NCBI RefSeq assembly: GCF_025499425.1
Contig: NZ_JAIMCB010000010.1
Coordinates: forward strand, 124,001-188,000
Origin: Acidiferrimicrobium sp. IK
Lineage (GTDB): Bacteria > Actinomycetota > Acidimicrobiia > Acidimicrobiales > Palsa-688
Length of the DNA: 64,000 nt
Direction of reading: 5' to 3'
Every line of letters begins with the position of its first letter. Positions within the stretch are counted from its first letter, which is position 1. Below are positions 34,244 to 41,900 of the stretch, piece by piece. Under the pieces are notes generated by a model. The model had not been told where the DNA came from and made no database searches. It saw only the letters and a program-made list of their open reading frames with translations. The position numbers were made by a program, and so were the translations under genes.

Positions 34244-34867
34244 CTACTGCGGCACGAGCGGCACGACCGGAAGCACGGTCCGCCTCCAGGTGGCGTTGAG
34301 AACCCCTGCAAACGAGGCGTACCAGGCGACGACCGCGGTGATCAGGCCGAGCCAGCCGCCGACCTTGGTGATCGTGGTCGACTGGTCCAAGGCGCCGATG
34401 GTGAGGAACAGGAACGTAAGGGCCAAGGTCAAAAAGACCGCGGCTACCGCCACGCTGACCCGCAGCGAAGCGATGAGCATGTAAGCAGTAAAGATGGTCC
34501 AGACCAGCAGGAACAGACCGGTCGCCTTGTACGCGTCGCTGGCCGGTAGACCGCCGGCGACGAACTTGGCGTAAGCGGCGTAGGCAAGCCAGAAGGCGCC
34601 GTAGCTAGAGAAGGCCAGCGCGCCGAACGTGTTGCGGTTTTTGAACTCCCACATGCCGGCCAGGAACTGGCCGAGGCCCCCGTAGAACAGGGCCAGGGGC
34701 AGCACCACGCCCTCCAGCTTGGCGTCGGTGATGATGTGGGCGTTGAACACCGACAGCACGAAGGTGGTCATGGCGAACGCCGCCAGACCGAGCGGTGCAG
34801 GGTCGGCCACGGCAGGAAGCGCTGGTTCAGCGACGACCTCGTGGTGCGGCGTGGTGGTGGTGGCCAT
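34244..34867 (-). CDS. GPR1/FUN34/YaaH-family acetate/succinate permease
   Basis: 207 aa with six helices. The family signature ADPAPLGLAAFAMTTFVLSVFNA corresponds to the N-P-A-P-L-G-L motif with Asp in place of Asn. YGGLGQFLAGMWEFKNRNTFGALAFSSYGAFWLAYA is the second conserved block. Start MATTTT has a textbook AGGAGG; the longer frame to 34969 is the promoter. Imports acetate or related short acids with protons. The 150 bases upstream hold no gene. Confidence 0.92.
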   Translation of the reverse strand: MATTTTPHHEVVAEPALPAVADPAPLGLAAFAMTTFVLSVFNAHIITDAKLEGVVLPLALFYGGLGQFLAGMWEFKNRNTFGALAFSSYGAFWLAYAAYAKFVAGGLPASDAYKATGLFLLVWTIFTAYMLIASLRVSVAVAAVFLTLALTFLFLTIGALDQSTTITKVGGWLGLITAVVAWYASFAGVLNATWRRTVLPVVPLVPQ

Positions 34868-35017
34868 TGTGCGCCCTCCTTGTCCCCCGGACCCCCCGAG
34901 TCCTCCGCACTGTACCCTTCCGCGCCCTCCGTGGTGGGGTATCCCCCGGGCGTACGCGGCGGCCGCCAAAACCGGTCCGCGCTGGCTGGATGACCTCGCC
35001 GGGAGCGGCCGCGACCA

Positions 35018-36130
35018 TCACTCGTGGTGGGCTGCCTCGTGGGCGGCGTGGCCCGCCGGCTCGATCTGAAAGGTCGAGTGGGTCACGTCGAAGTGTCCCG
35101 CCAGGCACGCCTGGAGCTGGTCGAGCAGCCACGGCGAGCGACCCTCGGCGAAGCACTCGTCGGCGACCACGATGTGGGCCGACACGGCCGGCAGGTCCGA
35201 GGTGACCACCCACGCGTGGAGGTCGTGGACGGCGGTCACCTGCGGCAGCCGCAGGAGGTGGGCGCGCAGCTCGCTCAGGTCGACGCCCTCGGGAGCACCC
35301 TCGAGCAAGACCCGGCCTGCGGCCCGCGCCAGGCCCCACCCAGCCCGCAGCATGAGTGCGACGGTGAACAGGGAGGCGACCGCGTCGGCCCGGGCGAAGC
35401 TCGTGACAACGATCACGATGCCGGCGACGAGGGTGGCGAGGAAGGCCCAGGCGTCGGTCAGGAGGTGGGCGAAGGCGCCGGCGATGTTGAGCGAGGTGCG
35501 GTCGGCGCGGGCCAGGATGAAGGTGGCCGCGGCGTTGACCACCACGCCGACCGCGGCCACCGCGATGACGGTGGGGCCGTCGACCTTGCCCGGGTGGACC
35601 AGGCGGACGACGGCCTCGATGGTGACCACCACGCTGATCGCCAGCAATGTGACGCCGTTGGCCAGGGCCGAGAGGATCTCGGCGCGTTTGAACCCGAAGG
35701 TCATCGACCCCGCGGCGGGTCGGGACGCCAGGCGCAGTGCCCACATCGACAGCCCCAGCGCGGCGGCGTCGGTGAGCATGTGGCCGGCGTCGGCGAGCAG
35801 CGCCAGCGAACCGGCCAGGACGGCGGCGACGACCTCCCCAACCATGAAAGCGACGATCAGGGCCAGCGCGCCGGCAAGAAAGCGCAGGTCAGCGGTATCA
35901 GAAACGCCGTGGTGATGGCCGTGGCCGGCGTGAGAGTCGCCGGCGGCGTGAGAGTCGCCCGCGGCGTGAGAGTCGCCCGCGGCGTGAGAGTCGCCGGCGG
36001 CGTGAGAGTCGCCCGCGGCGTGAGAGTCGTGGGTGTCGCCGGCAGCCCGGACGTCGCCGGTGGGCGCAGGGCAGGCGGCGGCCTCGGGGCGCGGCCCCGG
36101 GCCGGAATGCTCGTCGTCGGTAGCGCCCAT
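35018..36130 (-). CDS. CDF-family zinc/cobalt efflux transporter with His-rich repeat loop
   Basis: 370 aa of the CzcD/ZnT type. Six helices; the transport sites are ADAGHMLTDAAALGL in helix 2 and AFAHLLTDAWAF in helix 5 (H-x3-D each). The C-terminal cytoplasmic ferredoxin-like domain has TAVHDLHAWVVTSDLPAVSAHIVV. Unusual is the N-terminal tail: six repeats of GDSHAA followed by GHGHHH, presumably a cytoplasmic metal-collecting arm, encoded by an 18-base DNA repeat. A second His cluster ends the protein (HAAHEAAHHE). Exports Zn2+, Co2+ or Cd2+ using protons. Confidence 0.92.
   Translation of the reverse strand: MGATDDEHSGPGPRPEAAACPAPTGDVRAAGDTHDSHAAGDSHAAGDSHAAGDSHAAGDSHAAGDSHAGHGHHHGVSDTADLRFLAGALALIVAFMVGEVVAAVLAGSLALLADAGHMLTDAAALGLSMWALRLASRPAAGSMTFGFKRAEILSALANGVTLLAISVVVTIEAVVRLVHPGKVDGPTVIAVAAVGVVVNAAATFILARADRTSLNIAGAFAHLLTDAWAFLATLVAGIVIVVTSFARADAVASLFTVALMLRAGWGLARAAGRVLLEGAPEGVDLSELRAHLLRLPQVTAVHDLHAWVVTSDLPAVSAHIVVADECFAEGRSPWLLDQLQACLAGHFDVTHSTFQIEPAGHAAHEAAHHE
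35930..36037. repeat. 18-bp tandem repeat, six copies, inside the CDF gene
   Basis: GTGAGAGTC recurs at 35930, 35948, 35966, 35984, 36002 and 36020, an exact 18-base period; only one or two bases vary between units. It encodes the GDSHAA hexapeptide on the minus strand. Because units are nearly identical and in frame, copy number could vary between strains without breaking the gene. Confidence 0.9.
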
Positions 36131-36191
36131 GGCCCCCACCAGGCTACGGGAGCGGCACGGGAGGCGTCCGCCAACCCGTAGCGTTGGCTCG

Positions 36192-36569
36192 ATGGTCGTG
36201 GAGGTGGGGCGCCGGGAGTTCGAGGAGCTGGTCGCCGACGCCCTCGACTCCATCCCCGAGCGCCTGGGGCGGCGCATGGAGAACATCGCGGTCACCGTGG
36301 CGCAGTGGCCCACCGCTCGCCAGATCGGGCCCGGGCCGCCGGGGCGGACCCTGCTCGGGTTGTACGAGGGGGTGGACCTGACCCGCCGTTCGCCGCTGTC
36401 CTACGGCGGCACGATGCCGGACCGGATCACCATCTTCCAGGGGCCGATCACCGCGCTGGCCCGCGATAGGGACCACCTGGTGGCCATGGTCCGCACGACT
36501 GTCATCCACGAGGTGGCCCACCACTTCGGGATCTCCGACGCCCGGCTGCGCGAGCTGGGCTGGGCCTGA
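36192..36569 (+). CDS. Small zincin-like metallopeptidase (DUF1025 family)
   Basis: 125 aa starting MVVEVGRREFEELVADALDSIPERLGRRMENIAVTV, the usual beginning of this family of minimal zinc proteases. TTVIHEVAHHFGISDARLRELGW contains HExxHxxGxxD, which supplies the zinc ligands and catalytic Glu. LLGLYEGVDLTRRSPLSYGGTMPDRITIFQGPI is the conserved middle. The biological target is unknown. It diverges from the CDF gene and converges on a patatin-like gene five bases away. Confidence 0.9.
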   Translation: MVVEVGRREFEELVADALDSIPERLGRRMENIAVTVAQWPTARQIGPGPPGRTLLGLYEGVDLTRRSPLSYGGTMPDRITIFQGPITALARDRDHLVAMVRTTVIHEVAHHFGISDARLRELGWA

Positions 36570-36574
36570 GGGCG

Positions 36575-37459
36575 TCAGGGGGTCCAAAGAGCGCTCAGGC
36601 GGGGGGCTTCGAGCGCCGCTTGGCGCACACCGGCCTGGTAGGCGGCCTCGGCGCGAGTGAAGTCCATCAGGTTGAGGCCCCAGCCGCTGACCTCGAGGAA
36701 CTCGTCCCCGGGGACCACCGTCTCCACCTTGGAACCGCCGTCTCGCAGGGAGTCGATCTGGGCCTGAGTCCCGGCCAGCATCGCCTCGAGGGTCGGATCC
36801 CCGAACCCTTCCGGCAGCGACAGGAGGGTGCAAGACACCGCCACCACCACGTCGTGACCGGCGGCCACGTCGGCGTTGAGCATGTCGCGCATCCCGCCGT
36901 CCATGTACCTGGCGCCGTTGATCGTCACCGGCGGGTAGATCGTCGGCACCGAGCAGCTCGACGCAACGGCGTGCGCGAGATCGACGCCGTCCCCGCGCTC
37001 CCACAGCCGGAACGCGCCGGTCGCGGCGTCCACGGCGGTGCAGGCGAAGCGATCCGGCCACTCCCCGGCGGCCATCACCGCGAAAAGTCCCAAAAAGTCG
37101 GCTTCGGACACGGTCGGCGAGTCGAGGGCCAGCCGGCCGAGCTTGGCTCGGACCTCGTCGCTCGAGCCGCCGCTAGCGACCGCCTCGGCCACGATGGTGG
37201 TCAGCTTCTGGAGACCCTCAACCGCCGCCTGGTTCGCCTCGGCGTCGACCTCGCCGGTCGACGCTGTCAATAGCTCGATCGCGCTCGCCAGGTCTACTCC
37301 GCCGGCCAGCTGCGCTCCGACGACGGAGCCCGCCGAGGTGCCGACGATCAGATCGGCGTCAGCCAGCGACACTCCAGCGTCGCGCAGCCCGACTACCAGC
37401 CCTGCTTCCCAGCCGATCCCAACCGGACCGCCCCCTCCAAGTACCAGTGCGCGTGACAT
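36575..37459 (-). CDS. Patatin-like phospholipase
   Basis: 294 aa. Oxyanion loop ALVLGGGGPVGIGWEAGLVVGLRDAG, nucleophile IVGTSAGSVVGAQLA and catalytic Asp in ARYMDGGMRDMLNADVA. The first Gly-rich motif and VGIGWEAG resemble the RssA-like actinobacterial branch. No signal peptide is visible. Second patatin-like gene in this window; the two differ strongly and are not a recent duplication. Confidence 0.88.
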   Translation of the reverse strand: MSRALVLGGGGPVGIGWEAGLVVGLRDAGVSLADADLIVGTSAGSVVGAQLAGGVDLASAIELLTASTGEVDAEANQAAVEGLQKLTTIVAEAVASGGSSDEVRAKLGRLALDSPTVSEADFLGLFAVMAAGEWPDRFACTAVDAATGAFRLWERGDGVDLAHAVASSCSVPTIYPPVTINGARYMDGGMRDMLNADVAAGHDVVVAVSCTLLSLPEGFGDPTLEAMLAGTQAQIDSLRDGGSKVETVVPGDEFLEVSGWGLNLMDFTRAEAAYQAGVRQAALEAPRLSALWTP

Positions 37460-37571
37460 GCCGGGACCCTACCGTCACCACGCTTCAACAAACCGTTCAA
37501 CATCCACCTCACCACCGCCGGTGGTGGTCAACTGGACGTCGAGGCGCGGCGGCACCGTTCCGAGGCCGGCC

Positions 37572-38918
37572 CTATTCAAGGGGGACGGCGAACGCCACGA
37601 CGTTGTCCGCGTAGTGGCCGGTGGACGTGTCGAAGGCTCCGCCGCAGGTCACCAGGGCTAGACGGCCCTGCACCTGGCTGCTGAAGATGCTGGCCCACGG
37701 GAGGGCGCCCTTCGAATATTCACGAGTACCGCTGACAATGAACCTCCTTAGACCGCCGTCGCCACTGAGCGTGATAATCGCTCCTGGCGCGAGCTGGCTG
37801 AGCCGGGCGAAGGCCCCCGGGTGGCCTCCGTAGTTGATGTGACTGTCGAGCACTGCGGTGCCGGCGCCTGAACCCGGGCGCGGGCCGGCCGACCACCAGC
37901 CGACGGTGGCCGGGTTGAGAGGCACGCCGAGCGCTCCGGAGGCGCTGACCGACTCCGGGGCGATGGCCGTGTCGACCCCTAGGGATGGGATGGAGATGTG
38001 GACCGGGACCACGCCCGGATCGGGCGCCTCCGCGGGGGCGGGCGCCGCCGGAGGAACCCCGCCGACCGTAGCGATTGCGGCGGGGTCCGCTGTGACCCCA
38101 CCGATCCCACTTGCTGCGGTGGGAGAGACGCTGCTGGTGGCGGTGGCGGCTGGGGGAAGGCGATCCCCCGCACGCAGAGCCGCCGGCCTCGCGTCGGCCG
38201 CCACCGATAGGGGGTTGGGCCGGTGGGTGCTCGCCAGCGCGGTGGGCAGGGCGGCGTCGGGGACCAGTCCGGTGTCAGCCGGGGCCGAGAAGCGCAGATT
38301 GCCGATGCCGGCGGCGGCGACCGGTGACAGGGCGAAGACCGCGGCCAGCCCGACGGCTGCCGCCCGGTGGGCCGCCGGCCGGCTGCGACCCATCGCGGCC
38401 CATCGGTGGATCGGCCGCAGGGCCGGGGCCCAAGCGATCTGCGCTACCCGCAGGGCGCCCCGGCGGCGCAGAAGCAAAGCGCCGCTCGCGGCGGGTATTC
38501 CAAGGGCCAGCGCCAGACCTCCGGCGGAACCGGGCCACGGCGGCGAGGAGATCGGCCCCAAACCGGCGCTCACCGACCTCGGCAGGGCGGCGCCCCCCTG
38601 GCTGGTGGAGGCCGAGCCGGTGGAGGCCGAGCCGGTGGCGCCGGTCGTCACCGCTCCGCTGCTGGTGGTGTAGTAAACGCACTGCGCGGACGGTGGGGTC
38701 ACGCCCGGCGGGCAGTTCCACCCCCACGCTGGCGGGTTGGCCACCGCTGGCAGCGGCGCGGCGGCAGCTGCCGGGGCCGCACCGACGAGCATTGACAAGC
38801 CGACCACGATGACCGCGGTCACCGACATCAGCAGCGCCACCGCCGCCGAGGACGCCCCCGCCGCTGCGCGTCGCTCGGCGGTGCCGGCGTCGGAGCGCGG
38901 CTGTACGAGGTCGGCCAT
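37572..38918 (-). CDS. Class F-like sortase with long N-terminal membrane region
   Basis: 448 aa from MADLVQPRSDAG; a start up to 39002 is possible. N-terminal helix AVALLMSVTAVIVVGLSMLVGAAPAAAA, a Ser/Thr/Gly linker, two further hydrophobic segments, then the sortase barrel from about residue 300 (VPVHISIPSLGVDTAI...GVPLNPATVGWWSAGPRPGSGAGTAVLDSHINYGG). H360 (LDSHIN) and C425 (ALVTCGGAFD) are the catalytic pair. Where many class F enzymes have GHYRDN this one has GHYADN (A437), so the usual Arg may be missing. Sortases join surface proteins at sorting signals; no substrate is evident nearby. Confidence 0.8.
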   Translation of the reverse strand: MADLVQPRSDAGTAERRAAAGASSAAVALLMSVTAVIVVGLSMLVGAAPAAAAAPLPAVANPPAWGWNCPPGVTPPSAQCVYYTTSSGAVTTGATGSASTGSASTSQGGAALPRSVSAGLGPISSPPWPGSAGGLALALGIPAASGALLLRRRGALRVAQIAWAPALRPIHRWAAMGRSRPAAHRAAAVGLAAVFALSPVAAAGIGNLRFSAPADTGLVPDAALPTALASTHRPNPLSVAADARPAALRAGDRLPPAATATSSVSPTAASGIGGVTADPAAIATVGGVPPAAPAPAEAPDPGVVPVHISIPSLGVDTAIAPESVSASGALGVPLNPATVGWWSAGPRPGSGAGTAVLDSHINYGGHPGAFARLSQLAPGAIITLSGDGGLRRFIVSGTREYSKGALPWASIFSSQVQGRLALVTCGGAFDTSTGHYADNVVAFAVPLE

Positions 38919-39138
38919 TCCGAGCAGACCGTACCCGAGCGCGCGCCAAGGCACCACCCCGGCGGACCGAACAGCGGACTGCCCGCTCAGAGGTGACGGC
39001 ACGGCGCCAGGCTGTGCGGCCCGGGCCTCGTTGTTAAATCGTCGCGCGCCGAGACGCCGCGACCGCGGATGGTCACCTCCTGGGCGGCGTCCCCGCGCTC
39101 AGCCGTCGCCACCACGCCCGAGGGTCAGCGCCCGAGGG
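38919..39138. other. Intergenic stretch upstream of the sortase gene
   Basis: About 220 bases with no supported gene. It must hold the sortase promoter. A perfect 14-base tandem duplication CGCCCGAGGGTCAG lies at 39115-39128 and 39129-39142, the second copy containing the stop codon of the DUF5666-like gene, so the end of that gene may have been duplicated. A TTGTTAAAT stretch near 39031 is the most AT-rich spot. Confidence 0.5.
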
Positions 39139-39807
39139 TCAGCCCCCGCCGGCCGCTCCGCCGGCGAACCCGGCACCGCCGGCCGCTCCGCCGGCGCCTG
39201 CGGCGGTCACGCCCGCCGCAGTGGCCACGACCGACGTCGCGGCGATGACCCCGCCGGCTCCGGCGGTGCCCCGGACGATCACCGTGTCGCCGATCTGGAG
39301 GCTCCCCGGCGCACCGTCGCCGGTGCGGGTCACCGTCGTCGACGGTCCGATCCTGAACTTGTCGATCGCACTGGTCGAGGAGTCGGTGAGCGCCACAACG
39401 GGACCAGCAACGTCGATGACCGTCCCGCGGGTCGCCGCGCCGAGCCCGCCTGCGCCGAGCCCGCCTGCGCCGCTGGCGCCGCTGCGGGCGAAGCCGCCGG
39501 CGCGCAGGCGGGCGGCCAGGGCGCTGGTCCCGCTCGACGCCGAGGAGCCGTCGTGTCTTTGCACCACCGCGCCCGCCCAGAAGCCGCCGGCCGCGAGCCC
39601 GAGCGCCAGGAGCACCGCGGTGGGGACCCGAACCCGCACGCCGCGGGCCGGCGGCAGGGCCATCCAGTCGTCCTCGTCCTCCTCGCCGAGCAGCGGCGCG
39701 GCGGCCGGCGGGGCCCACTGCGCGCCCGGTACCGGCTGTTCCGCGGTGCGGACCGCGGAGGTCACCGGCATCTGTCGGGTGTCGTCGTCGTCCACGTCAT
39801 CCTCCAC
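39139..39807 (-). CDS. Single-pass membrane protein with DUF5666-like extracytoplasmic domain
   Basis: 222 aa. Acidic cytoplasmic N-terminus (VEDDVDDDD...GEEDEDDW), one helix VPTAVLLALGLAAGGFWAGAVV, then a domain with RGTVIDVAGPVVALTDSSTSAIDKFRIGPSTTVTRTGDGAPGSLQIGDTVIVRGT, which follows the DUF5666 pattern of a small OB-like barrel. Gly/Ala-rich tail. GTG start 33 bases after the ABC permease stop, so it is the last gene of the MacAB-type operon; in many actinobacteria such proteins accompany these exporters. Confidence 0.75.
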   Translation of the reverse strand: MEDDVDDDDTRQMPVTSAVRTAEQPVPGAQWAPPAAAPLLGEEDEDDWMALPPARGVRVRVPTAVLLALGLAAGGFWAGAVVQRHDGSSASSGTSALAARLRAGGFARSGASGAGGLGAGGLGAATRGTVIDVAGPVVALTDSSTSAIDKFRIGPSTTVTRTGDGAPGSLQIGDTVIVRGTAGAGGVIAATSVVATAAGVTAAGAGGAAGGAGFAGGAAGGG

Positions 39808-39840
39808 GTCTGATCCGCCCCTTTTCCCAACCTCTGCCGG

Positions 39841-41064
39841 TCACTCGTAGCGGAGCGCGTCGATCGGGCGCATCGACGCCGCCCGGTTCGCCGGGTAGAA
39901 CCCAAAGAAGACGCCGACGGCCACCGCGACCCCGAAGGCCTCGACGATCGACTGCCACGACAGGACCGGCTGCACGCCAACGATCCGGAAGTGGCTGCCG
40001 GCGACACCGATGATCACCCCGGCGACCCCACCGATGAGCGACAGGATCACCGCTTCGGTGAGGAACTGACCGAGGATCGCCGACTTGGGGGCCCCGATCG
40101 CCTTGCGGATCCCGATCTCGCGGGTCCGTTCGGTGACGGTGACCAGCATGATGTTCATGATCCCGATGCCGCCGACGAGCAGGGAGATCGCCGCCACCGC
40201 CCCGAGCAAGACGGTGAAGGTCTGGTTGGTGGACTGCGAGGTCGACAGCAGGCTCCCCTCGTTCAAGAAGTTGAACGGCAGGGCCGACACGGTGGTGTGG
40301 TTGGCCCCGGCGAGGATGGAGGCGGCCTCCGACTCGGCAGCGTTGATGTCGGAGCTGGACCGGGACTGCACGATCAGTTCCGAGAACGACGCCGAGTACC
40401 CGGTCAGGCGGTCCTGGGCGGTGGTGTAGGGGATGATCGCCACCGCGTTGGGATCGTTGTTCCCCGTGGAACCTTTGGTGGCCAGCACCCCGACGATCTG
40501 CACCTGCAGCGAACCGAGCGAGATGACCGACCCGATCGGGTTGGCGCCGGCGCTGAACAAGTCGCTCACCAGCGTGGTCCCCACCACCGCCACCCGGGTG
40601 TGGGCCGTGACATCAGACGAGGTGAGGTTGCGACCGGCTTGCAGCTGGAAGTCGGACGCCCCGATGTAGGTGGGTGTGGTGCCAGTGACGGTCATGGTGG
40701 AGGTCGCGGCGCCGTTGGTGGCGGTGACCGAGGTGCTGTCGACTGGTGACACGGTCAGGATGTCGGGGGCTTGGGTGCGGTCCTGGAGCAGCCCGACGTC
40801 GGCGGCGGTGAGCGTCGCGGCCCGGGTCTGGGTCCCGGTTGTGGCCGGCCCCCTCCCGAAGCGGCCGGTGCCGAGGACGGTGATGGTGTTGGTGCCGAGC
40901 GCCTTGATCCGGTTCTGGACCGCTTGAGAGGAGCCGGTGCCGACCGCTACCAGGATGATCACCGCGCCGACCCCGATCAAGATGCCGAGGACCGTGAGCG
41001 ACGACCGGAGCTTGTTGGCGTTCAGGCCGCGGAGGGAGATGCGGACGTTCTCCAGCCAGCTCAT
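39841..41064 (-). CDS. MacB-type ABC transporter permease (FtsX-like)
   Basis: 407 aa. N-terminal helix NKLRSSLTVLGILIGVGAVIILVAVGTGSSQAVQNRI, a large periplasmic MacB_PCD domain with ALGTNTITVLGTGRFGRG, and three C-terminal helices with the FtsX block LVGGIGIMNIMLVTVTERTREIGIRKAIGAPKSAILGQFLTEAVILSLIGGVAGVIIG. It ends NRAASMRPIDALRYE, the classic permease terminus. Works with the ATPase gene 13 bases upstream in a mechanotransmission exporter. Confidence 0.94.
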   Translation of the reverse strand: MSWLENVRISLRGLNANKLRSSLTVLGILIGVGAVIILVAVGTGSSQAVQNRIKALGTNTITVLGTGRFGRGPATTGTQTRAATLTAADVGLLQDRTQAPDILTVSPVDSTSVTATNGAATSTMTVTGTTPTYIGASDFQLQAGRNLTSSDVTAHTRVAVVGTTLVSDLFSAGANPIGSVISLGSLQVQIVGVLATKGSTGNNDPNAVAIIPYTTAQDRLTGYSASFSELIVQSRSSSDINAAESEAASILAGANHTTVSALPFNFLNEGSLLSTSQSTNQTFTVLLGAVAAISLLVGGIGIMNIMLVTVTERTREIGIRKAIGAPKSAILGQFLTEAVILSLIGGVAGVIIGVAGSHFRIVGVQPVLSWQSIVEAFGVAVAVGVFFGFYPANRAASMRPIDALRYE

Positions 41065-41077
41065 CGGTCCGTCGGGT

Positions 41078-41890
41078 TCATCGGGCGCCCATGTCGCTGG
41101 CGTGGAGGTGCTCGCCGGCGGTCGACTCGTCGCTCAGCACCAGGCCGTCGCGGAGGCGCACGATCCGCCGGGTCAGCTCGGCCACCTCCGGCTCGTGGGT
41201 GATCAGCACGACGGTGCGCCCGTCCTGGTTGAGCCGGGCGAAGATGTCCATGATCTCGTGGGTCGAGCGGGTGTCGAGGTTCCCGGTCGGCTCGTCAGCG
41301 AGGATGAGGGACGGGTTGGTGGCGATGGCGCGGGCCACCGCAGCCCGCTGCTGCTGGCCCCCGGACAGCTCGTTTGGCAGGTGGTGGGCACGGTCGGCGA
41401 GGCCGACCTCTTCGAGCGCGGCCATCGCCCGGGCCCGCCGCTCTCGGGCACCGACCCCGGCGTAGGCGAGCGGCATCTCCACGTTCGCCACCGCGCTGGT
41501 CCGGGGGATCAGGTTGAAGGACTGGAAGACAAATCCGATCTTGCGGTTGCGGACCCGGGCCAGGATCGTCTCGTCCAGCCGGCGCACGTCGACGCCGTCG
41601 AGGAGGTAGCGGCCGGAGCTGGGGGTGTCGAGGCAGCCGAGGATGTTCATCATCGTCGACTTGCCCGAGCCCGATGCACCCATGACCGACACGAGCTCTC
41701 CGGGCAGCACGTCGAGGGACACCCCCCGGAGGGCGGCCACCTCTATTTCCCCCATCCGGTAGACCTTGGTGATCTTCCGCAAGGAGATGACCGGGCGGCG
41801 CGGCGGCCCTTCGGGCGGCGGGACATCTATGTCAGCCCCCTCGGGCGGGGGGACGGCTACGTCAGCCCGTTCGGGCGGGGGGATGGCCAC
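41078..41890 (-). CDS. MacB/LolD-type ABC transporter ATPase
   Basis: 270 aa. Walker A MGASGSGKSTMMNILG, signature [19 protein letters not shown], Walker B LILADEPTGNLDTRSTHEIMDIFARLNQDGRTVVLITHE. The ATPase core starts only at PVISLRKITKVYRMGE; ahead of it are three tandem decapeptides of the form ADVAVPPPEG, encoded by a 30-base repeat. GTG start one base after the adaptor gene stop. Confidence 0.94.
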   Translation of the reverse strand: MAIPPPERADVAVPPPEGADIDVPPPEGPPRRPVISLRKITKVYRMGEIEVAALRGVSLDVLPGELVSVMGASGSGKSTMMNILGCLDTPSSGRYLLDGVDVRRLDETILARVRNRKIGFVFQSFNLIPRTSAVANVEMPLAYAGVGARERRARAMAALEEVGLADRAHHLPNELSGGQQQRAAVARAIATNPSLILADEPTGNLDTRSTHEIMDIFARLNQDGRTVVLITHEPEVAELTRRIVRLRDGLVLSDESTAGEHLHASDMGAR

Positions 41891-41900
41891 GTCAGCCCCC
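41811..41900. repeat. 30-bp tandem repeat at the start of the ABC ATPase gene
   Basis: TCGGGCGG(C/G)GGGA recurs at 41811, 41841 and 41871 with a 30-base period, each unit ending in GTCAGCCC. It encodes the N-terminal decapeptide repeats of the ATPase and extends over the junction into the last codons and stop of the upstream adaptor gene. Confidence 0.8.

Noticed and set aside
35930-36037. CRISPR-like array of short repeats
   Set aside because: Units are contiguous 18-mers without unique spacers and encode a peptide repeat in frame; no cas genes are present anywhere in the window.
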